A stretch of 19,701 nt of DNA from Acidobacteria subdivision 2 bacterium RH1 MAG20 (GTDB lineage Bacteria; Acidobacteriota; Terriglobia; Terriglobales; Acidobacteriaceae): NCBI GenBank assembly GCA_002197545.1, contig NFUO01000176.1, positions 1 through 19,701 of the forward strand, given 5' to 3'. Shown in pieces: positions 14,495-19,701 of this stretch. Within the stretch, counting starts at the first letter, position 1. The number at the start of each line of letters is the position of its first letter. A program made the position numbers and the translations under genes. A model generated the notes under the pieces. It ran no database searches. It saw nothing but the letters and a program-made list of their open reading frames with translations, and was not told the DNA's origin.

Positions 14495-16090
14495 ATGAGT
14501 GGGGAAGGGATCAATGCAGAGCGGTTGTCGGGAGTTTTGCTGCATGTGACGTCGTTGCCATCCTATGGAGGGGTGGGAGATTTCGGGCCGGCAGCCTATG
14601 CCTTTGTTGATTTTCTTGCGCAGGCGAAACAGCGTCTTTGGCAGGTTCTGCCGCTGAGTCCCACGGGATATGGCAGTTCGCCCTATTCGGCGCTATCGGC
14701 TTTTGCCGGTAATCCATTGCTCATCAGTCTCGAACGGTTGGTAGAAGACGGCTGGATTGCAGCAGACCGCATCGAGGGGCTGCCCGGGCATCACGGGCCT
14801 GCGGATTTCGTCGAGGCCACGCTGCGAAAGCTGCCATTAATAGAGGAGGCTGCCGCGAATTTTCTCGACCGTGCGTCCGGCGACGTGCGCCTGCGGTTTC
14901 AGAATTTTTGCAAGAACAACATCTCATGGCTCCCCGATTACGCGATGTTCAATGTCCTGCGGAGAATGCACGGCTACATCAGTTGGAATGATTGGCCTGA
15001 AGACTACGCGCGGCGCAAAAATGATGCCCTGACAACGATGCTGAACTCCCACGGCCGTGAGCTTGCGGTGGAGCAGGCGGTCCAATTCTTCTTCAATGAG
15101 CAGTGGTGCGCTTTGCGGGGCTACTGTGCCGAACGCAAAATCCGCATTCTGGGCGATGTCGCTATCTTTGTGAACTACGACAGCGCCGAAGTATGGACGC
15201 ACCCCGAGATCTTTGAGTTGGACGATGACCTCAAGCCCACTCGTGTCTCGGGAGTGCCGCCGGACTACTTCTCAAACACAGGCCAGCGCTGGGGCAATCC
15301 GCTCTACAAGTGGGGCTTGATGAAGGAGCGCGGCTTCGACTGGTGGGTAGCGCGAATTCGGCGTGCGTTGACTCTCTTCGACTCCATCCGTCTGGACCAC
15401 TTTCGCGGCTTCGAAGCATTCTGGTCGATTCCGGCGGAGGAACAGACTGCGGTCAATGGTCAATGGGTGAAGGCTCCAGGGCACGACCTCTTTCAGCGTT
15501 TGAAAGAGGTCTTCGGAGAGTTGCCCTTCATCGCCGAAGACCTTGGTCTCATCACGCCCGAGGTGGACGAACTGCGCGAATATTTCAACATGCCCGGGAT
15601 GCGGATACTACAGTTCGGCTTCTCCGATCGCGGAAGTCATCTCTATCTTCCGCATCGCTTTGTGCCGAACACAGTCGTCTACACCGGAACGCACGACAAC
15701 AACACAACACTGGGCTGGTGGCGCGATGGCGCAAGTGAGATGGAGCGGACCAATGTGCAGACATACCTGCAAACCATCGAGCACGACGGCGATATCGTGT
15801 GGGCGATGATGCGCGCCGCCGCAAGGTCGGTCGCCAATCTCTGCATCTTTCCTCTGCAGGACGTATTGCACGTCGGCAGCGAGGCCAGAATGAACACCCC
15901 CGCTGCGGGAGCAGGGAACTGGACGTGGCGCTACGATCTGAACGCGCTTCATCCCGACTTCGCCACCAAGCTGGCCGCGTTGATGGAGATGACCGATCGT
16001 GACGGTTACGAGGTTCCGATAGAAGGAGCGGAGGCGGGCGAAACCACCGGGGAAGCGCACAAACGGGCAGAGCTGGGCTCCAGCGTTTAG
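14495..16090 (+). CDS. malQ: 4-alpha-glucanotransferase (amylomaltase, GH77)
   Basis: A 531-residue enzyme of full family length that transfers maltodextrin segments between alpha-1,4-glucans in the cytosol during glycogen and maltodextrin metabolism. The N-terminus (GVLLHVTSLPSYGGVGDFGPAAY, then QVLPLSPTGYGSSPYSALSAFAGNP) is diagnostic of GH77. Catalytic residues are intact: nucleophile Asp301 (RLDHFRGFEAFW), acid/base Glu348 (AEDLGLIT) and transition-state Asp401 (GTHDNNTTLGWW). ATG 14495 follows a purine-rich AAGGGGGAAGG ribosome site. No other glycogen gene is in the window. The downstream small gene begins 38 bp after its stop, on the same strand, and could share the transcript. Confidence 0.96.
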   Translation: MSGEGINAERLSGVLLHVTSLPSYGGVGDFGPAAYAFVDFLAQAKQRLWQVLPLSPTGYGSSPYSALSAFAGNPLLISLERLVEDGWIAADRIEGLPGHHGPADFVEATLRKLPLIEEAAANFLDRASGDVRLRFQNFCKNNISWLPDYAMFNVLRRMHGYISWNDWPEDYARRKNDALTTMLNSHGRELAVEQAVQFFFNEQWCALRGYCAERKIRILGDVAIFVNYDSAEVWTHPEIFELDDDLKPTRVSGVPPDYFSNTGQRWGNPLYKWGLMKERGFDWWVARIRRALTLFDSIRLDHFRGFEAFWSIPAEEQTAVNGQWVKAPGHDLFQRLKEVFGELPFIAEDLGLITPEVDELREYFNMPGMRILQFGFSDRGSHLYLPHRFVPNTVVYTGTHDNNTTLGWWRDGASEMERTNVQTYLQTIEHDGDIVWAMMRAAARSVANLCIFPLQDVLHVGSEARMNTPAAGAGNWTWRYDLNALHPDFATKLAALMEMTDRDGYEVPIEGAEAGETTGEAHKRAELGSSV

Positions 16091-16128
16091 ACTAAAAGTT
16101 GAGCACATTCAAACTTTCAGGAGCATCC

Positions 16129-16314
16129 ATGCCTCTCTCTGGCGAAGCCATCCGCACCATGAATTATGTTGACGATATTTCGGTCACTCTGCGCCGCATT
16201 CTCGCGGTCCTCCCATCGTTGACCGAAGACGAGCGTCAGCGTGTTGCCGACCACATCAAGCACTCTGAGCCGAGCTACGAATCCGTCATCAATGCCGTCG
16301 CGAGCAAGAAGTAA
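16129..16314 (+). CDS. Small hypothetical protein coupled to the downstream Rossmann gene
   Basis: A 61-residue soluble protein, helix-rich by appearance (MNYVDDISVTLRRILAVLPSLTEDERQRVADHIKHSE), with no recognised domain. ATG 16129 has AGGAG five bases upstream, which is a strong start, whereas an upstream TTG (16099) has none. Its TAA overlaps the next gene's ATG by one base (TAATG), implying translational coupling and possibly related function. The sequence gives no further clue. A short helical partner or stabiliser of the downstream protein is conceivable but speculative. Confidence 0.65.
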   Translation: MPLSGEAIRTMNYVDDISVTLRRILAVLPSLTEDERQRVADHIKHSEPSYESVINAVASKK

Positions 16315-16910
16315 TGCCGCCGGCAGTACCGCAGCCACCATTCGAGATTCGTACCGTCGCCGTAATCGGAGCAGGAGTGGCCGGTCGCGGCTTCGCCTTG
16401 GCGTGTGCTGCTGCGGGCTACCATGTGGTGCTCGAAGACGTAATGCCGGCCAATCTTCGGCGCGCCGAGGCGGACTTCGCGGAGATGAATCTGCGTGACT
16501 CTCCGGGCCGCCTCGATCTCGCTTCGACTGTTGAAGATGCAGTTCGCGAGGCGGACATCGCCATCGATTTCGTCCCCGACGAACTGGAATCGAAGCTGGA
16601 GATCTTCAGCATGATCGACCGCATGGCCCCGCCAAAGACGATCCTCTGTACACCGAGCTATGCCTTGAGCATCACGGATCTGGCCTCCTGCGTCTATCGT
16701 CCTGAGCGTTCTTTCGCGGTGCGCGGAGACCTCATTGCCCGAAGCACCGGCATAAAACCAGCGGTACAACTGTTATATCCGGCATCAGCCGACGAGCAGG
16801 CGCTGACGGCGACCGGCGATTTTCTGCGCTCACTCTGCATCGATGTGCAGACAGAACCGGATCTCGATGTGCCGATGCTGATGAAGAACCTGACGCATAC
16901 GACCCTGTAG
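16314..16910 (+). CDS. 3-hydroxyacyl-CoA dehydrogenase-like NAD-binding protein, single domain
   Basis: A 198-residue protein matching the N-terminal NAD-binding domain of 3-hydroxyacyl-CoA dehydrogenases (VAVIGAGVAGRGFALACAAAG: G19, G21, G24, with Glu41 after strand 2, favouring NAD). The segment normally carrying the catalytic HFFNP motif reads QLLYPAS, so the key histidine is absent. The C-terminal helical domain, roughly 100 residues that form the dimer and substrate pocket in true enzymes, is also missing. The ORF ends at a natural stop with no continuation in other frames that I can see. It may be a non-catalytic NAD-binding protein, or an old truncation kept under selection. The start overlaps the preceding stop by one base. 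Confidence 0.72.
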   Translation: MPPAVPQPPFEIRTVAVIGAGVAGRGFALACAAAGYHVVLEDVMPANLRRAEADFAEMNLRDSPGRLDLASTVEDAVREADIAIDFVPDELESKLEIFSMIDRMAPPKTILCTPSYALSITDLASCVYRPERSFAVRGDLIARSTGIKPAVQLLYPASADEQALTATGDFLRSLCIDVQTEPDLDVPMLMKNLTHTTL

Positions 16911-16994
16911 AGGCCGCCCAATAGCCCAAAATGGTGGAACTGTTTCGCTGGAGTTTGCGTAACGGAAGGTGGAGAATGAAGTCCAACCATCACT

Positions 16995-18251
16995 ATGCGC
17001 GCCCTTCTCGACATCTTTGCTCAGGTCTTCCAATCGATCGGCGCCAACAAGCTGCGGTCATTCCTCACCATGTTCGGCATCGCATGGGGCGTGGCCTCTC
17101 TGCTGCTGCTGATTGGGCTGGGCGAGGGATTTCGTTCCGGACAGCGCAGGGGACTGTCTGAACTGGGATCGGACGTCATCATGCTTTTCAGCGGCACTGT
17201 GCCTGCACTGCCGAACCAGCATACGGGCATGAGGCCATACAAGCTGACCTTTCGAGATGCAGAGGCCGTTCGCGCCGAAGCCACTCATGTCCGCAACGCA
17301 ACAGCTTTCATTGATCGCGGCGATATCAAAGAGGTCAGCGAATTCTCAAGCGCAGGCGGCTCCGTTCTGGGGGTAGAGGTGAACTACCCGCAGATACGCC
17401 ATCTTCCTATGGCCCAGGGCCGCTTTCTCGACACCGGGGACGTCGCACAGCACCGGCAGGTTGTCATTCTGGGGGACAAGAATAATAAGCTTCTGTTTCC
17501 CGGGCGTCCTTCGCTTGGGTCTTTCATTACGTTGAATGGATATCGCTTTCAGGTGATCGGCGTAGCCGCGAAGATTGGGCGAGGCAATAACGACAGCGAC
17601 AATCAGCAGATCTACATCCCCCTCTCGACGATGATCCAGATCTTCCCCATCCTCGGCGAAAACGTGCCCGCGGATGCGGTCAGCTCAATCCAATATCAGC
17701 CAACAACCGAGGACATGAATGAGGCGGCGAAGGCCGACGTGCACCGCATCATTGCGGAGAGGCATGGATTCGATCCCGGCCTGACCGACGCCTTCGAGGA
17801 GTGGGACACTATCAAGGCGAACCATACCGTCGGCCTCATCTTCACGGCGATGGATGTATTTCTTGGCGGCGTGGGTATCGTTACGCTGGCCCTCGGAGCA
17901 GTGGGCATCATCAATATCATGCTGGTGACGGTGACCGAGCGCACACAGGAGATCGGCCTGCGCAAGGCGCTGGGCGCAACCAATCGCAGCATTCTGATGC
18001 AGTTCTTTCTCGAAGGGCTGCTGCTGACCGGAATCAGCGGCCTCATTGGGATTGCGGGCGCAGCCACGCTGATGCTGGTGCTGGGCCACGCAATAGGGAA
18101 TAACCAGATGGGATTTGATCCGCCGCGGCTGGTGCCGTGGTCGGCGGCGATGGCGATGGGTACACTCGTCCTCTGCGGCATTGTGGCCGGCATCTATCCG
18201 GCAAGCCGCGCAGCAATCATGCAGCCGGTGGAAGCGCTACGTAAGGAGTAA
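16995..18251 (+). CDS. ABC transporter permease, MacB/FtsX type
   Basis: A 418-residue inner-membrane permease with MacB topology. Helix 1 is at about 21-43, after the amphipathic segment MRALLDIFAQVFQSIGANKLRS. A large periplasmic MacB-PCD domain covers about 45-275. Three C-terminal helices of the FtsX domain follow (about 280-309, 333-365 and 383-402), with the conserved stretch TERTQEIGLRKALGA between them. MacB-type systems couple ATP hydrolysis to periplasmic movement, driving export or lipoprotein/peptide handling rather than classical transport. The start has no clear ribosome site, but the N-terminus matches the family. It lies 4 bp before a second permease. No ATPase or membrane-fusion protein gene is in the window. 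Confidence 0.9.
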   Translation: MRALLDIFAQVFQSIGANKLRSFLTMFGIAWGVASLLLLIGLGEGFRSGQRRGLSELGSDVIMLFSGTVPALPNQHTGMRPYKLTFRDAEAVRAEATHVRNATAFIDRGDIKEVSEFSSAGGSVLGVEVNYPQIRHLPMAQGRFLDTGDVAQHRQVVILGDKNNKLLFPGRPSLGSFITLNGYRFQVIGVAAKIGRGNNDSDNQQIYIPLSTMIQIFPILGENVPADAVSSIQYQPTTEDMNEAAKADVHRIIAERHGFDPGLTDAFEEWDTIKANHTVGLIFTAMDVFLGGVGIVTLALGAVGIINIMLVTVTERTQEIGLRKALGATNRSILMQFFLEGLLLTGISGLIGIAGAATLMLVLGHAIGNNQMGFDPPRLVPWSAAMAMGTLVLCGIVAGIYPASRAAIMQPVEALRKE

Positions 18252-18255
18252 GGCG

Positions 18256-19494
18256 ATGCTTCGAGATGTCTTTGGACAGGCGATGGAAGCGATGCGGCAC
18301 AACGGACGGCGCACCGCCATCACGATCGTCGGCATGGCATGGGGCATCGCTACGGTCGTCCTTCTGCTGGCCTACGGCGCAGGCTTCGGGCGGGCCTTCG
18401 AGACCATCTTCGCCCAGTTCGGCACCAACATGATCGGCGTCTTTCCCGGCACCACCAGCGAGCAGGTGGGCGGCACCAAAGCCGGAGTACAGGTCCGTCT
18501 GAAGCTGGAAGACGTGGAACGCATCCAGGAGACCGTTCCAGGTGTCCTGCACACATCGCCGATGCTCTGGAAGCAGGTTCCCGTGCAGAATGATCTGCAC
18601 ACCTACACCTGGGAGGTGGATGGCGTTGCACCCGATATTCAGGACATCCAGAAGATGGATTTGAGCGAGGGACGGTTTATCACTGCCGCCGACCTGCAAC
18701 AGCGGAACCATGTTGTCGTGATCGGATCGCAGGCCAAGACGAAGCTCTACTCGGGAATGTTCCCCTTGGGTCAAACCATCCGGTTGAACGGCATCAGCTT
18801 TGAAGTGATCGGTGTGCTCAAGCCCAAGATGCAGGAAGGAGATGACAACATCAATCGCATCAGCTATGTCCCGTTTTCCACCATGGGCGACATCAAGGAC
18901 ACCAAGTATCTCGACGGCATCTGGTTCAACTATCACGGTGAGCCGAAGGCCGTAGAACGTGCACTGCGAAATACGCTGGCGGCATCGCACGACTTTCGGC
19001 CAACCGACCGCAACGCCATCTGGGTAGCCAACATCATGGAGCAACTCGCCCAGTTCCGCATCATATCGCTGGGCCTGCAGGTGCTTCTGCTCTTTATCGG
19101 GACTCTCACCTTGGGCATCGCCGGCATCGGCCTGATGAACATCATGCTGGTCAGCGTCCAGCAGCGAACCAGGGAGATCGGCGTTGAAAAAGCACTGGGA
19201 GCGCGCAAGCGCCACATCCTGCTTCAATTCCTGGCTGAGGCCCTCGTAATCACCGGTGTTGGTGGCATCATCGGCATCGCTCTTGCCTATGGAGTCAGCA
19301 AAGCGGTAGGTGGCATCACGTTCTACAGTGCCATCGCCTCCAACGCCAGCGCCGCGGACATCTATCTGCTCATCTCGCCACATATTGTCATTCTTGCAAC
19401 GACAGTTCTCGTCATCGTCGGGACCGTAAGCGGGATGATTCCCGCGATGCAGGCCGCCAATCTCGATCCGATCGAAGCCCTTCGCTACGAGTAA
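18256..19494 (+). CDS. ABC transporter permease, MacB/FtsX type (second of pair)
   Basis: A 412-residue permease paralogous to the preceding one: MLRDVFGQAMEAMRHNGRRT lead, helix 1 (about 21-42), MacB-PCD periplasmic domain (about 45-270), and three FtsX helices with the QQRTREIGVEKALGAR signature. The C-terminus PAMQAANLDPIEALRYE is typical of the family. ATG 18256 has AAGGAG 7 bp upstream, which lies inside the last codons of the previous gene, so the two are one operon and likely form a heterodimer. An upstream in-frame extension to 18115 would overlap the first permease and is rejected. The cargo is unknown. The partner ATPase must be encoded elsewhere or beyond the window. Confidence 0.92.
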   Translation: MLRDVFGQAMEAMRHNGRRTAITIVGMAWGIATVVLLLAYGAGFGRAFETIFAQFGTNMIGVFPGTTSEQVGGTKAGVQVRLKLEDVERIQETVPGVLHTSPMLWKQVPVQNDLHTYTWEVDGVAPDIQDIQKMDLSEGRFITAADLQQRNHVVVIGSQAKTKLYSGMFPLGQTIRLNGISFEVIGVLKPKMQEGDDNINRISYVPFSTMGDIKDTKYLDGIWFNYHGEPKAVERALRNTLAASHDFRPTDRNAIWVANIMEQLAQFRIISLGLQVLLLFIGTLTLGIAGIGLMNIMLVSVQQRTREIGVEKALGARKRHILLQFLAEALVITGVGGIIGIALAYGVSKAVGGITFYSAIASNASAADIYLLISPHIVILATTVLVIVGTVSGMIPAMQAANLDPIEALRYE

Positions 19495-19519
19495 CACAAG
19501 GAGATGCCCGAAACGCAAA

Positions 19520-19587
19520 GTGTTAAATCGGTATCAATCAGTGCAGACCGGTGTTAAGGAACCTCTCATTAAGTCCGGTTGTGTTAA
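19520..19587. repeat. Three GTGTTAA words at 30-31 bp spacing
   Basis: GTGTTAA occurs at 19520, 19551 and 19581, about three helical turns apart, in the spacer after the permeases. The last two are extended by similar flanks (CCGG before, GG after). They could be protein sites or decayed repeat units. Confidence 0.3.
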
Positions 19588-19588
19588 G

Positions 19589-19608
19589 GGCACGGCTTCA
19601 GCCGTGCC
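19589..19608. repeat. Palindromic REP-like hairpin
   Basis: A perfect 8-bp stem GGCACGGC/GCCGTGCC closes a TTCA loop. It is followed after 21 bp by an imperfect GGGCTTTAGCT unit. From memory, similar CGGCTTCAGCCG and GGGCTTTAGCCC units are frequent between genes in Acidobacteriota. I cannot check copy number here. Confidence 0.55.
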
Positions 19609-19640
19609 ACAAGCGGTTTGCCTGTAATAGGGCTTTAGCT

Positions 19641-19701
19641 GTGAAGTTTCAACAGGTTGTTGTCCATCTGCCCAAGAACGAAGAAGCTGATTGTGTCGAG
19701 C
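19641..19701 (+). CDS. Possible start of a gene cut by the window edge
   Basis: A GTG at 19641 opens a frame that runs to the window end (20 codons, beginning VKFQQVVVHLPKNEEADC). AGGG eight bases upstream is a weak ribosome site. The stretch is too short to identify, and it may be non-coding repeat flank. Confidence 0.25.
   Translation, partial: MKFQQVVVHLPKNEEADCVE

Noticed and set aside
18217..19518. 433-codon open frame antisense to the second permease
   Set aside because: Composition reflects the opposite strand of a clear FtsX-type gene. The translated sequence is low in recognisable structure.
19503..19556. 17-codon peptide ORF after an AGGAG
   Set aside because: The AGGAG touches the ATG, and the frame runs through the GTGTTAA repeat whose TAA stops it.

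Overview
The window looks like chromosomal DNA of a moderately GC-rich Gram-negative soil bacterium. My best guess is Acidobacteriota (Terriglobia, Granulicella/Edaphobacter-like). I infer this from the BON/glycine-zipper protein, the PpiD-like foldase with an N-terminal membrane anchor, the MacB/FtsX-type permease pair and the C/G-rich intergenic hairpins. No 16S rRNA or other decisive marker is present, so the taxon is an inference.

There are two halves separated by an initiator tRNA gene (tRNA-fMet, 10599-10675, minus strand). The left half (1 to about 10600) looks accessory. It holds a string of small modules, each pairing a one-component regulator with an enzyme: CGNR protein with a Tat-exported alpha/beta hydrolase; TetR with an NmrA-type reductase; ArsR with a DinB-fold protein and an SDR; and TetR divergent from two tandemly duplicated SDRs. 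A small zinc-ribbon protein, a LysR gene that has lost its DNA-binding half, an excisionase-type HTH protein and a tyrosine recombinase follow. The recombinase gene ends 85 bp from the 3' end of the tRNA, the usual layout of an element integrated at a tRNA 3' end. The other attachment site would lie left of this window. The enzymes suggest reductive or hydrolytic handling of small reactive organics, but no substrate can be read from sequence.

The right half (about 10676-19701) looks like stable chromosome, all on the plus strand: an exported BON-domain protein, a membrane-anchored PPIC peptidyl-prolyl isomerase, 4-alpha-glucanotransferase (malQ), a 61-residue protein translationally coupled to a truncated 3-hydroxyacyl-CoA-dehydrogenase-like Rossmann protein, and two adjacent MacB/FtsX-type ABC permeases without a visible ATPase. 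The window ends in palindromic repeat sequence.

The best-supported regulatory observation is a near-perfect 33-bp palindrome (2571-2603). It has a consensus -35 box at its centre and a good -10 at 17-bp spacing, directly upstream of the NmrA gene. Part of it is shared with an inverted repeat in front of the neighbouring TetR gene. Other points worth a look are a zinc-finger-like insertion inside the catalytic domain of the integrase, an initiator tRNA whose promoter predicts almost no 5' leader, and an 870-bp tandem SDR duplication whose differences cluster near the expected substrate pocket. I did not find a convincing new defence or other multi-gene system.
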